64,000 nucleotides of DNA from Cristatella mucedo (lineage: Eukaryota; Bryozoa; Phylactolaemata; Cristatellidae), in NCBI GenBank assembly GCA_009760855.2, contig WPIO01000004.1, positions 13,014,001-13,078,000 of the forward strand. The letters are read 5' to 3'. How positions within the stretch are numbered: position 1 is the first letter of the stretch; every line of letters starts with the position of its first letter. A model generated the notes under the pieces. The model did no database searches and had not been told where the DNA came from. It saw only the letters and a list, made by a program, of their open reading frames with translations. Shown in pieces: positions 41,096 to 53,822 of this stretch. The position numbers and the translations under genes are program-made.

Positions 41096-42472
41096 GTGAT
41101 CCAGTCAGACACTGCACTGGCGAACTGGGTCTTCATTCTTCTACCATATGCACTGCTAGCCATACTAGCCATACTGATCTTGGAGTGTGGAGACACGCCA
41201 TGAGATGTATGCAGAAATCAATAGCCACCTAACTGATTAAGCTTCATTCATACAGTTTTATGGTAGGTAACAGTCCAGAAGACGTGGCCTTGTCGAAGCA
41301 AGCGAACCGTGGGGATAGAATGCAAAGTTGGACCTGAGGGCAGAAAGGGATCATTAAAACTTGCTTGAAAGTAGGTGGCAGCATATTTTTACGTTAGCAA
41401 ACTGTAGGTCATACTCCGAGCAGTCGAATTCGGAATGCATGCATACCAGAAGTTGTGCCCAAGCGATCTCCAGCAGCAAGCCTTTTTTATTTAATTCGAG
41501 CCTACTTTGCCATTGTGGCTGAAGATACGCATTTCAATAAGCAATCAAGGCTCACAGTGCCTGTTTGTATATATAGCCTTTAGAAGTTGACCTTGTCTCC
41601 AGTTTAAGGATAGGTGATAAAATAAATCCCACTCAACCAGGCCTACCGAAACTCTCAACTTGCACCCCTTCACCAACTCCTCAATTTTTCTCACGAAAGA
41701 CCTGAAACTTTGCACATGTTGTATAGTGCGAGCAATTTCTTGCCATTAAATTTTCTCAAGAAGGCAGTAGAAACATGCACGTGATAAAATGAAACTTATT
41801 CTACATGCTTACATTGGCAGGTCACTGTGTGCGTTTATATGACATCTGTTAGCACTCGGTTGGCTGCAGAAAACTTTTCACCATTAGCTGATTTAGCAGT
41901 CTCAGTTGTATAGCTGGGCAGAAGAGCCTTAATGGTTATCACCACCTCTTACAGTTGGCAATAAAGGATCGCCCTCTGAAGGATTCGAACCCACGATCTC
42001 GGTTGTGAGGAGTGAGCACCTTACATCCGGGGCTACGGCTCCATGGGTTTCTTCTGCACTCCCACCTAGTAGTCGAGGATCTATAGCAGGACCAGGACGA
42101 AAGCACTGCCGGTCTCATGCTGATTTTGCTACGTCCCGTCCCGCCAACTGAAATCTGTAGACCTTGGCCCTCCCCATCCCGCTGCTTGCAGAGCAGTGCC
42201 CCTCCGTCCCAGAGCAGTGCTCCGCCCCTGGAGAATATAAAGGTCTCCTATATCAATGTCTCTATCTCCGTTGTGTTGTTGTCTTGCTATATTTGTTTAT
42301 TGTTTTATATATGGGGCATGTTTACCCATTGTTAGGATGCATGTAACGTTCTCTCTTGTTCTTTGCAGATTTGCACCTAAAGCGGCTGTCAAAGCTAAGA
42401 GGTTTACTGGACACAATGAAAGACGACGATTGGAAGTACCAGAACATAGAGAGGCTGCTGGGACTGCAGTAG
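33901..42472 (+). CDS. unrecognised 124-residue protein, four-exon model
   Basis: Exons 33901-33994, 39362-39488, 40642-40691 and 42369-42472 add up to 375 bases with matching phases (1, 2, 1) and an in-frame TAG. Splice sites are good: donors GCAG/GTAAAC, TATG/GTGAGT, TCAG/GTAATG; acceptors CTCTTCCAG, TGTCCTGGCAG, TTGTTCTTTGCAG. The product starts MTAPSRSEQWDDIRRSLF, has a middle hydrophobic stretch (NGVWFFAAGFCNRL, about 72-85) and a charged, Leu-rich C-terminus (LKRLSKLRGLLDTM, then DDDWKYQNIERLLGL). I do not recognise the family; exons 3 and 4 are the most secure, exon 1 the least because intron 1 is 5.4 kb and could hide more exons. The introns are filled with L2 and SINE copies. Confidence 0.55.
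34796..36640 (-). mobile_element. old L2-B LINE, split by a nested L2-A
   Basis: Left end (AAT)n plus a tail with CTGAATAGAGATT on the minus strand. A decayed C-terminal region (LLQACLSM, LLDFCNLILVGHL) and an RT part with MPQGSVLGPLLFTVY (36.4 kb) follow. The catalytic YADD box has decayed to HANN, so this copy is ancient. It lies in intron 1 of the plus-strand gene. Confidence 0.82.
35601..35891 (+). mobile_element. nested L2-A 3' end with target-site duplication
   Basis: The piece runs from CTTAAAAACATACCTATTTAGG to the (ATT)n tail. AGTCTA at 35595-35600 and 35892-35897 flanks it exactly, a 6-base target-site duplication. The interrupted L2-B frame resumes on the other side. Confidence 0.9.
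36833..36917 (+). repeat. SINE-B tail remnant followed by (GT)n
   Basis: About 38 bases (ATAAGTTCTCTTGGGG, CTATACAAATGAATTATAC) match the SINE-B 3' end. A (GT)n microsatellite of about 45 bases follows where other copies have (ATT)n. Confidence 0.75.
37051..37215 (+). mobile_element. SINE-A (tRNA-derived), best copy
   Basis: The head has A-box-like TAATGGCTCGTTAGTTAAGG and B box GGGTTCGAATTCC. The body reads CAATCCTTTATCGCCGCTGC, then a GTGGTGATAGCCG block and CTTCTGTCGCTATAC, and ends TGTTAAATCAGCT. RNA polymerase III promoter boxes at tRNA spacing identify it as a SINE, not a tRNA gene. Confidence 0.9.
37548..37660 (-). mobile_element. L2-A 3' end fragment
   Basis: (AAT)n, then ATAGTGCCCTCAGAGAGC and CTAGGCACTTTACGTGTGC match the minus-strand L2-A tail. 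Sequence to its left (37320-37540) may belong to another old LINE but is too decayed to assign. Confidence 0.75.
37891..38890 (-). mobile_element. L2-A LINE fragment with a nested insertion
   Basis: Tail at left, then 3' UTR and C-terminal coding ([26 protein letters not shown]) and further up SASISPVESARNQSVLFQSD. It is broken by frameshifts. A plus-strand L2-A tail of about 80 bases is inserted at 38250-38331. Confidence 0.87.
38250..38331 (+). mobile_element. nested L2-A tail, about 80 bases
   Basis: GCAATTGTAAAGCGCCTAG to (ATT)n interrupts the host sequence between TCCAAAAGA and TTTGAGGTTTG, which are adjacent in other L2-A copies. No clear target-site duplication is visible. Confidence 0.8.
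40785..41091 (+). mobile_element. L2-A 3' end with 8-base target-site duplication
   Basis: The piece runs from AACTTAAAAACACC through GGGTCCCTGTGATTCGTCC to a long (ATT)n tail. ATTAGTGA occurs at 40777-40784 and again at 41092-41099. The clean duplication and the long uninterrupted ATT tail suggest a fairly young insertion. It sits in intron 3 of the plus-strand gene. Confidence 0.92.
41886..42042 (-). mobile_element. SINE-A, diverged
   Basis: On the minus strand: AGCCGTAGCCCCGGATG, B box GGGTTCGAATCC, AGGGCGATCCTTTAT, and an end at ATCAGCT-like sequence. It is more diverged than the 37 kb copy. Confidence 0.82.
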
Positions 42473-43657
42473 CTGTCCTCAAACACATGACACACCACCT
42501 GACCCTGCCTCCTCCACCTGGTGCCGCACACTGCAGCCCAGACGTCTAACTGCTGCAGTACGATGTGCGGCTGGACTGCCTGTATTTATTTATGCTAAAC
42601 TAAACGGTTAACACATTTGCATTGTTCCTTAGGTATCCATATTCGTTCACAAAGCAAGAACTGTCATGCCTCGTAGTTGTTGCATTTAACTCGATACCGC
42701 ATGCTTGTGTAAGCCTTTTGCTTGCATGTGTCGGGCCTGCAGCCTTATCGAAAAACAAAGCACGTCTGCAACAGTCGGCCGAAAGAGTCTAACTAGAGTG
42801 ACTTTATGTGGGATCTCTTATGCTTGCCGAAACGGCAAATTGCCATGCACCTTACTAACGCCTGTTTTGCACACCCACGAATGCAGGCCACGTGCATGCA
42901 CGGATGAGCTCATATATACGTGGAAGCTCTTGGCCATGTCCAAATCTTGCATGTCCAGCTCGTTTTTTACTGGTATATCCATCATTTTTCTCATTATTTC
43001 ATTTGTAACCATGTCTGCCCGCCTGCCCCCTTTGCATCATCAGGTGTAGCAGTTGTGTACATTCCTGGAGGCAACAGCTAGCATGTCTTAAGAGCCTGCT
43101 CCGTGCCCTGCCGTTGTGCAATGCCGTCATAATGATCTTTCACCCATCTGCAGCAGAGAGAAGCTCACCGTGTGAGCAGTTCTCCGTGTCTACTGCTCAA
43201 CTGCTTCTCGGGGCTTCACGTGAATGGGCTGCAGTCTTTACGGTGCCCCGGCACCTCAGTGCACCTCCTGTTTGGCCCTAGAAAACCTGCCGAGCTGGCT
43301 CGATGTGCTGAATAACTCATCGTGGCCACTCGTTTACCGGATCGATGCTTCTCGCTGTGTGCCGACCAGCATCGTTCGTGTCCGCAGGCAAGAGGTGTGG
43401 CTTGTGGTAACATGCCTTTATTCTTACGAGCTTAGCAAAGTCAGCAATGCGTTTGGGTATCGAAGTGTAGAGTACAAGGGTCGTTGATGTACGTGTATTG
43501 AGCAAGAGCAAGGTAGCTCTTTGTTGGCATACGTACACGTACATGTATACTATCGCTGCTGCTCTGTTTGCAGCTCTGCTATATCGTATTGCATGTATCG
43601 AGACGGTTGCATGTAGCGTCACTGGCAAGATTTGCTAGGAAAGTGGCTGCATTTGAC
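42473..43657. other. downstream of plus-strand gene, nothing recognised
   Basis: It probably contains the 3' UTR of the gene ending at 42472. I see no standard AATAAA close to the stop. No other gene is supported. Confidence 0.4.
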
Positions 43658-44465
43658 CATAATAATAATAATATGTCTAAAGCGCCATTGATAGCTAAAT
43701 CTTTTTCTATGGGGATTGCATATGCTAGAAAGGAACCGTGTTAATTGAATTATGAGACCATGCATGCGGTAAGCACGCATAAACAAACAAAGGAAATACA
43801 CGAAAACAGAGCAAATGTGAGAAGCAGTAAATGTCGTCAGAGAACGTGACGCCAGTCTAGAGTGAGGTCCAGTCATTGTGAGCCTAGAAACTGAAGGCAC
43901 TATCTGAGTTGGGTTAGAGGTACCCCTTAACGACTTGAGTCAACAGGTCTGTCGTTACGATGCATAGCCTGATTAGGAAGTATTTCAGATAAATATTTGG
44001 GAGCAATAGAATAAAGAAAACTAAAAGTAAGTGACAGCTGCCACAGGTTAGTTAGACCCATAGCTAGTAGCATGCACTGAATCGTGCACAGATATACAGG
44101 TAATGCACACATTTGAGCAAATAAGACTTGGACGAAAAGTCGCAAACGCTCAGAATAGCTGGGCTTTCATGGAAGGCCGTGATTTCGTCAATGTCCCTCA
44201 GCAGAGGGTAGGCTGATTTGACAGTGGAGGCAATGTGCTCATCCAAAGACAAGTTTTTTTGAAATAGCACGCCCAGATTATGGGCAGACATCACCGGAAT
44301 GATGGTAGATGAACCGACCGATGAGAGTAAGATCTTCCAGCTTAAGGTTATAACTATTAGGCCGGTCTTCTCGTCGTTCAGCTTCAGGCGGTAGCCATCA
44401 ACGTGCACATGTCGTCGATGCAGGCTACAATTCGAATTGGTAATAAGGCTTAGAATGGTCAAAGG
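43658..44465 (-). mobile_element. old L2-like LINE fragment
   Basis: An (AAT)4 tail at the left is followed on the minus strand by a decayed 3' UTR and by LGVLFQKNLSLDEHIASTVK, which aligns with the L2 block LGVMLQSDLSLDDHISSTIK at 12.85 kb. Subfamily is not assignable. Confidence 0.78.
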
Positions 44466-44604
44466 CTAGTTGTAGTTGATTGTCACGGAGTAGAAATGAA
44501 AACCAACATTTTATTCAGCTATGACATTGGCCGGAGTGTAAGTATAGACAGTGGAAAGAAATGTGGTTAAGACCGAACCCAGATCTTCTAGTTTGCAATC
44601 TGAC

Positions 44605-46684
<2,080 letters not shown>

Positions 46685-47075
46685 ATGGCGACATACCGAG
46701 AGCTGTGTAGTTGGTCAATTCAAGATGTGGCCGGATGGCTAAGCCAGGTAATTTGGCAAAGTAATGTGCTTCTCTGCCTTCGAGCCACCCCCTGTCGAAT
46801 ACGGCTCATCTCATTGACAATCGTTTGACGGTCTTGCTACTGCACCTTATCAGACAATGCTGGCGCAGCCTGAGCAGGCGATTTTGTGGCTTATTCAGCG
46901 GATGCCGGTTGCAAATATTGATGCGCGACGATTTGATTCAATCGAAGTCCGAGCGATCACTTGAAGCGCAGATCTTTGCATTTAAAAGATCTTGTATATA
47001 TGCTGTTTTCAGGAAGGCTTTGGAAAGCACACAAAAAATTTTCAAGATAAATACATCAGCGGAGAGAAGCTGCTG
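46685..47075 (+). CDS. SAM-domain protein, 5' exons (partial)
   Basis: Exon 1 (46685-46747) reads MATYRELCSWSIQDVAGWLS plus Gln and ends at CCAG/GTAATT. Exon 2 (47013-47075), after the acceptor TGCTGTTTTCAG, reads EGFGKHTKNFQDKYISGEKL plus Leu and ends at CTG/GTAGGT. Both are 63 bases, phase 0. Joined, they give W-S-x-x-D-V-x-x-W-L followed by a GFGK-x5-F-x5-I-x-G-x-x-L-L pattern, the first three helices of a SAM (sterile alpha motif) domain, a protein interaction module. The usual fourth and fifth helices (LxxLG, then GHR) must be on a later exon, which I could not find. The ATG is in a fair context (GTCATGG), but the frame is open upstream, so the true start may be further left. The type of SAM protein is undetermined. 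Confidence 0.75.
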
Positions 47076-49248
47076 GTAGGTGACGACTGGCCGTTTTGTC
47101 CAGCGACATCGCCCGTGTGGCCCCGAAGCTTGTCCCCGATCAAATAACTGTTCCCAATTCGGCCGCCTCGCACAGCATCTTCGTATTCTCTGTGGTCGCC
47201 GCCTTCAAGATGCGTGCACTTCTTTACCTCAGGGATCTGGTATTGGCTGACCATTTCCCAATATTATGTTCAGTTCGTCTCGGATGACCAGTGGTCTATG
47301 TGCAGAATGGAATCTATGTCACGTGTTGGGCTGTCTGTGCCTTCGGAGTGGTACCACCATTCTTGTTTAGTCATGCCTGCTGTGGGTGCAGCGCTGTTGG
47401 CATGCGTGAGTGCAACTCCGTCCATGTCATGAAAACATGAAGCATTGCCACGAAGCAATGCCATTTCACTTCTCATGTCAGCTGCCAAGCCGCTGGGCGG
47501 GCTGCCACTGTGTTGATAAGCAGCCGTGCCCGAAAGTACTGCTTTATTTGATTTCAGTGGTTTTCAATCAAGCATAGACTATGTAATCATCCATAGGATG
47601 GCTCAGCATTGACCGTGACTGGCCCTGGCGCCGAAGAAAAGGCATGCTGGACTGTGAGCCCCTCCCCCTTCAGTCTTGTTATGTACCCCAGGGACCTCGG
47701 GGCTTCTTGCCTACACTCCCATTCAGCAGCATGGTCGTAATTCTTAAGGCCGAATATAAACCTTTGCCGAGGCAGACCTGTCATCGGGAGACTGAAGGGA
47801 TGAAATAACTCTGGTGGGGGTGTCGACCAGCTTGATTGTGGCTGAAGACCCTTGTAACTCAGCTGGTTATGCCACTGCTTCCACAAACAGGATGGGATAC
47901 TTAAGCAATATATCAGCACTCTCTGAAGGACCAGCCTCTTTCTATTCATTTTTCAGAACGCATGCATACTTGCACCGGTTTTTGCCTGTGCCCTCTTCTT
48001 GTAAAACACCTACCCTGTCGATGAATATGGGGGTCTCTCACACGTGTTCTTTAAAATTTATGTTTTCCTCGCTATAGCTGTCTGTTACTATTCGACTGGT
48101 CCATGCTGTGACCTTGTGCACTGCACAGCAGCTGTATCAAAATAAGGACTGTAATGAGCTGCATCGTACTTGATATGAGTCTACGTTAGATCATTCTGTT
48201 AAAGATGCTATCCAATCAATCGTGTAAAGTAAAAGATTGTGAAGGATAACAACGACTTCGATTGTTTGTGCTCTTTTAATGCATTAGTCAGCAGTATTTG
48301 CCATTCGGGAATAGTGATGCCGTCGATTTAGTGTGTGACCGTGTCATCAGCCAGCAAAACTAGCATTGTAGTGCATTTCCAGTGCTCCGACTTTAATAGG
48401 CAGGTGATTTGATGCGGATTTTGCTCCCAGGGCCACCTCACCGGCCACCAGTTCTGCCAGGCTCGTGCTAAATGGTCTTGAAAGCCAGCTTCGGACGGTA
48501 GCCAACTGCCTAATTGCAGTGCACCATTACTGGTCACGTGCTATGCTGCTGTCACTGGAGCAATGGCTACCTGAGGCAACTTGGTTGATCATGTCTCTGA
48601 GTAGGTCTTCTGTCTCCGGGGAAGCTGGGACTTGTCTCTAGTCGCAGTGGAGGTCTTACCTGACGGCGCACCTCGAATCCTTGCCCTGTATAAATTAGTA
48701 TCTCCATTCTGCTGTTTTCCGTGTCAGCATGGAGGGGATGTTGGGCTGGATGGGGGCATGCTCTCGTAGACTCACGTTGCAGACCGTCCTTCATGCTATT
48801 GCGACTTTTAACGTGTGAGGCCAGGTTTCCGGGAACCAGAGTTACATCTTCTCACGGTGTAATAAATTAGCTGATCAACAGAAAGCCTTGCCGAAGTGGA
48901 TTCTTTGTGATGTTGATAGATCTAAATTCTTTGCAATATTTTACTCCGATCCTAAGCTGCTGGCAGTACGGAAAGGCCTCAAAAGGCTTGGGGCAACATC
49001 GACATGTATGTCGACATGTAGCTGGACTTTTTCAGTAGCTTGTGATTAAAACTAGCTAAAGACCTATCCTGAAAGTCTAGCAGTTTATTGAAAGCACAAG
49101 CAGAAACCTCCGTTTGCTCGCTAGCAAGCAGCTAATGCCTCGTGCATCACAAGCACCATCATGAATCTCTGTATTTACAGGACATGTACTCCGAAGCACA
49201 CACACGCACATCCGTGCAGGCATGCAATATGCGAACCTGATTTGCAGT
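47076..49248. other. intron or intergenic, nothing recognised
   Basis: The next SAM exon would be expected here or beyond. A KGLKRLGATST-like frame at about 48973-49005 superficially resembles a SAM LxxLG segment but is not followed by the rest of the helix. Confidence 0.4.
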
Positions 49249-49266
49249 AATCTTGTATACAAGATT
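49249..49266. repeat. 18-base perfect palindrome
   Basis: AATCTTGTATACAAGATT. It lies about 20 bases left of the breakpoint of an inverted LINE duplication. Confidence 0.85.
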
Positions 49267-49287
49267 TGAGCAATGACTATTAGCCCG

Positions 49288-49668
49288 CCATCAGGTTTCA
49301 AGGGGCAGCACTCTACTGAAACTACTCTCCTCCGTGTTAACAATGACATTCTACGTGGCAACTACGACGGGAATGTCACTGCCTTAGCTCTGCTAGATCT
49401 GTCTGCTGCCTTCGACACCATTGATCACAAAGTTCTGCTTGAACGATTGAGAACAACGATCGGTCTGGCAGACGAAGCACTGGCGTGGTTTAAATCATAC
49501 TTGTCTGATCGTGTTCAATCCGTGTCGTGTGGGGGTCAGGTCTCAGACATGAGAAGGGTCACCTGTGGAGTCCCTCAAGGGTCTGTACTCGGTCCCTTGC
49601 TGTTCTCCAATTAAACACAACCTCTGGGAAAGGTTATTAAGGCCTATGGAATAGGATATCACTTCTAT
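49288..49668 (+). mobile_element. internal L2-C RT fragment, inverted near-identical copy of 52451-52074
   Basis: It encodes SGFKGQHSTETTLLRV, LDLSAAFDTIDHKVLL and GVPQGSVLGPLLFS of a reverse transcriptase. It starts and stops abruptly inside the RT domain with no 3' UTR or tail. Base by base it differs from the minus-strand copy at only about four positions in 380, and both share a TAA stop right after the LLFS block. Confidence 0.92.
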
Positions 49669-51087
49669 TACGTGAATTATAGTGCCCAGAAGAATAAATG
49701 ACGTGAGAAGCATAATTCTTTTTGCTATACATGAGAGAACATTTCCCTTCAGGTGGTATATGTATGTGCTTATGCACTTAAACACTTGCTGGGGTCGCGC
49801 TAAGGGTATTAGCTGATCTCGAAGCCATCGTTTCAAGGAGCTTGTCATTTTTTCCATTAACTGATGATTACCACCCTCCCAGTATTGCAAGCGAATGCAA
49901 GGTCTCTTATAACATGCACTCTCACACACACACATGCACACTTACACGTGTGCGCAAATTCGTAGGCACCGTGCTGCTAATCGTTTCTGCAGGGGTTCTG
50001 CCGGCAGGATTTGATTCGGGTACCTGTAGATGACGTGACCCAGTCTGTGTGTGTTATGGGCTCAAGCATGTTTCTTGTGCCTTCCTGCTGCTGCCGTTGG
50101 CTCTTATTGACCTGCACTTACTTGCTATATGAGCCATTTGCAGGACCTAATCATGATGGCTAGTGCTGTCACTTTGCCTCGAAACATCTTTTAACGGTAC
50201 TGTTGCACACCGGCCCTCCACCCGATGAGCTTCACGGCTGCAATGCTGCTCGCATTGCAGCTACCTCACTTTGCAGCTGCCTCTCTCACCGTGGCAGCAG
50301 CTTCTCTACTTGCTCGGGCTGCCCAATGCCTGCCATCAATTGTTATCTTCCCCTGTTTACTGTTGTTTTTATTTTATTTCATAGCACCTGCTGCTCGTAG
50401 TGCACTTGAGTTGACCGTACACACGAGTATAGGCCTCAGTGGTCGCTTGGCAGCCTGCAGCAGGTGTCTGTTGTTACTCGAACATTCGTTGCAAGAGCTG
50501 CGCTTATGCTGGCCTGTTGAGTTTTTTCGCTTCAGCTTCAGTCCGCCAAGCTAGGCTAAGTTTCGGTTGCTCTTATTTGCTTACTGCGTACGTAAGTCGT
50601 TTTTCTCCATTTGCTCCGGCTTATTCCAGCTTATGCCTGCAGCCTTCTGTGTGCACCTTGTGCCGTTTGCTATGAGCGCCAGTGAGTTGGCATCAAAAGC
50701 TCAGCAGCAGAGCCGTCTGCATCTCCCCCCCCCGACTTTCGATAGAATGGCCTTCTGACTTCTCATGCATTCGTGAGGCTATTTCAGAAGCAAAACCCAC
50801 GCAGCTGCTTTGTGCTGACCACCTGGAAACAAACCTGGAAAACTTGGCAGCTGCGTCCTAAAAAAAAAGCTGTTGAAGTGAGTGCTGGGCTTGCAAAAGT
50901 ACCTACCCCCAGTTTTTGAAATGTCAGCAATTTAAATTAGGTGCTGCTCAGTTTGTCTTTGCTATTGATTATAGTATGGGGGTCGCAGACATGACGTCTC
51001 AGTGGGAATAGGCAATCTTGACTTCCGGTGTGCAATGTAATGTATCTCCGTCAGTAACTCCACAAAGTCATAAAGACCATGTGGGTG
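49669..51087. other. unassigned sequence
   Basis: It includes a short (CA)n near 49923. The right end (about 50990-51087) is the 3' UTR of the L2-C element. No gene is recognised; the frames at 50203-50758 lack family or splice support. Confidence 0.45.
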
Positions 51088-51978
51088 TTACGCAGGAGAG
51101 TTTTGTATAGCCCACTCACAGCCTAAGCGGCTTTCGGTATGCATTCGGTAGCCAACAGACTTCGTCTCACGCAACAGAGAGAAAGTGGGAAGCATAGCAG
51201 AGTTAGGAGAGCAGTTAAGGTAGTGAGTAGCATAGAAGTAGCAGTTCAGGACCGCTGAAAAAGATGTGCCATAGACGGCAGTTGGAGAGTAGATGTCGTT
51301 GCGTAAGAATTGTGGAAGTGAGTTCCACAGTCTAGGACCTGCAGAGCTAAAGCTTCTGTCGCCAACTGTCTTTAAGCGGAGGAATGGGACAGCTAATTTA
51401 TTGTCCACACAGGACCTGAGGGCGCGAACAGGCTGAAACTGATGCAGCAGTTCAGCTAGGTACGAAGGAGCCAAGCCGTGGTGGGCCTTGTGGGTCAGCG
51501 TAAGAACTTTGCTCTGTATCCTTTGCTCAACCGGCAACCATCCTAGCTCTTTCAGCAGAGGTGACACGTGCTCAAACCGCTGGGACTTGAAGACCGGCCT
51601 TGCAGCCATATTCATAGTCCACTGTAGTGGCATAATAGCTTTCTTTGGTAGCCCAGCCAAAAGGGAATTACAATAATCATGCCGAGACAGAACTAAAAAG
51701 CTAGTTAAATTTTTTACAAGCCACTGTGGGAGACAGCTTCTAATCTTGGATAGGGATCGGACGTGATGGCTAGCTGTAGAGGCAGTCTTCTGAATGAAGC
51801 TTTTGAAATTGAGGCAGCTGTCGAACACGACACCTAGATTACGAGCACGTGGTGAAGGTCGCACATTAGCATCACCTATTAGAACAGCAAAGCCTTTTAA
51901 TCCAGCCACAAGCTTAGGGTGTCCTATGAGAAGCAGTTCGATTTTATCGTCATTTAATTTCAGGAAGTTTTCCGACAT
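51088..51978 (-). pseudogene. L2-C C-terminal region, 296 codons
   Basis: It begins SENFLKLNDDKIELLLIG, the block after the RT palm, and continues through [35 protein letters not shown] and GPRLWNSLPQFLRND. These are diagnostic of CR1/L2 C-terminal regions. The stop at 51088 is probably the natural end. Confidence 0.9.
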
Positions 51979-52126
51979 CCAGGATCGAATATCGGCAAGG
52001 CAAGCATTCAGTTCTCAGTTGCTGCAGCAGATTCCGACGGTTTAAATGACAAATACAACTGAGTATCGTCAGCATAGAAGTGAATCCTATTCCATAGGCC
52101 TTAATAACCTTTCCCAGAGGTTGTGT

Positions 52127-53020
52127 TTAAATGGAGAACAGCAAGGGACCGAGTACAGACCCTTGAGGGACTCCACAGGTGACCCTTCTCATGTCTGAGA
52201 CCTGACCCCCACACGACACGGATTGAACACGATCAGACAAGTATGATTTAAACCACGCCAGTGCTTCGTCTGCCAGACCGATCGTTGTTCTCAATCGTTC
52301 AAGCAGAACTTTGTGATCAATGGTGTCGAAGGCAGCAGACAGATCTAGCAGAGCTAAGGCAGTGACATTCCCGTCGTAGTTGCCATGTAGAATGTCATTG
52401 TTAACACGGAGGAGAGTAGTTTCAGTAGAGTGCTGCCCCTTGAAACCTGATTGAAATGTTTCTGACATTCCATTATTTTCAATATGTTCAACTAGCTGCT
52501 TAGCAACAATTTTTTCAAGAATCTTTGATAAGAACGGAAGAAGGGAAACTGGACGATAGTTTGCTAGGACCTCTGTGTCTAATCCAGGCTTTTTAAGAAT
52601 AGGTCTAACGATTGCCGATTTGAAGGACTTGGGGACGACCCCTTTTCCCAAAGAAGCATTAAAAATCTTGGTTATGGCAGGGCTAAGTTGGTCTGCAAGT
52701 GAAGACCACAGAGATGAAGGTATAGGGTCTTCAGGAGAGCTCTTTTTGCTAGACCTTATTAAGGCAGCCACATCACAGGCAGAAACATCAGAGAACCTTT
52801 TAAGAAAGGTCACAGGTTGAGGAACGGCAATCGCTTTGGTTGGAGGGGGCTTAATGGAGGCACGAATGTGCACAATTTTTTCAGTAAAGAAGGCTGAAAA
52901 CTTTTCGGCTGAGCCCTTAATATCTGGGGAGTCAGACATGACAACATTGGCCAGTAAATGGTTTACTGTCTTATAAATCTGTTTAGTGTGTGCAGGCGAG
53001 TCATGTTCTGTTTTGTTCAA
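52127..53020 (-). pseudogene. L2-C reverse transcriptase, N-terminal 297 codons
   Basis: Blocks in order: SSKKSSPEDPIPSSLW, VVPKSFKSAIVRPILKKPGL, NYRPVSLLPFLSKILEKIV, GFKGQHSTETTLLRV, LLDLSAAFDTIDHKVLL and GVPQGSVLGPLLFSI. The frame then meets TAA at a position where the family would have Tyr. The next block, the YADD-containing HFYADDTQL, follows after a one-base deletion. Confidence 0.92.
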
Positions 53021-53065
53021 TTTAAAAATTTCTTAGCTCGAAATTTCATCTTTTTTTGGTTATCT

Positions 53066-53822
53066 GTCGATACGAAAATTGGAAGTTGGCAGGCACAAGA
53101 GTCTGGGTTAAAAAAAGATCTTTCTATAGTCTAACTGGAGTTATCTGCATAAGTGTGCCCAACAGGACGGGGGGGGGGCAGAGCCCCCTTGTACCTGTTC
53201 TGTTTGCTCGGTGTGCCACTTCATCTTCTTTAGAAAATTCTTGGTGCGTCTCTAGTCTTTAGATTATGATATTTGGAACTTTTGCTGCATATCAAGCTCA
53301 GTGTCAGTCGCCCCCAACACGGTATTTCACAGGTTCTCGTCTATGAAGTATCCCAGTGTAACAACCTTTGGCTCTCACGGGCAGCTCAGCTGCAAGGTAG
53401 GATCAGTCTGTTTTGTATGCTCTGTGGTTCGTGTAGTGAGGTCTTGCATCACACAGTATTTTTTTGCCTTTTGTGTTATGTACCCTGTAGCATATCCACA
53501 ATAAATGCCAGCTGTGTGTCGACCAATCTGTTTGTACTCCACTCTACACTGAAAGTGTATCACGATACGAAAGTCATATCGTGATTCGTATGCAGTATCG
53601 CAAAACTACAGGTAAAATGACCCTTTAAATATTTCAATGCAAGTGAAGAACCTTCTGCCTAGCTACAACCTTAGTAATTCGGCTAATTGTGGCTGCCACA
53701 ATGTGGAGTTATTGGAAGGTAAGGTTTGTTTGCAGTAAAGAATAATGCAACTCTAGGAATCAGATACCATTGAAGAATGTGGGGATATGGTAGACAGTAA
53801 AGTAAAAGATAAACTAAAGACT
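53066..53822. other. unassigned sequence
   Basis: No exon or repeat recognised. A G9 run is at about 53170. Confidence 0.4.

Larger units (their letters stand above)
51088..53065 (-). mobile_element. L2-C LINE, large 5'-truncated copy
   Basis: On the minus strand nearly two kilobases of L2-type protein are readable. They run from a segment before the RT (NKTEHDSPAHTKQIYKTVNH) through the RT domain to the C-terminus. The copy is 5' truncated at about 53065, so the endonuclease is absent. One TAA stop and two frameshifts lie between 52130 and 51980; elsewhere the frame is long and intact, so it is relatively young. Confidence 0.92.

Noticed and set aside
48961-49010. Second half of the SAM domain (KGLKRLGATST)
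   Set aside because: The expected GHR-type helix does not follow and the frame soon stops.
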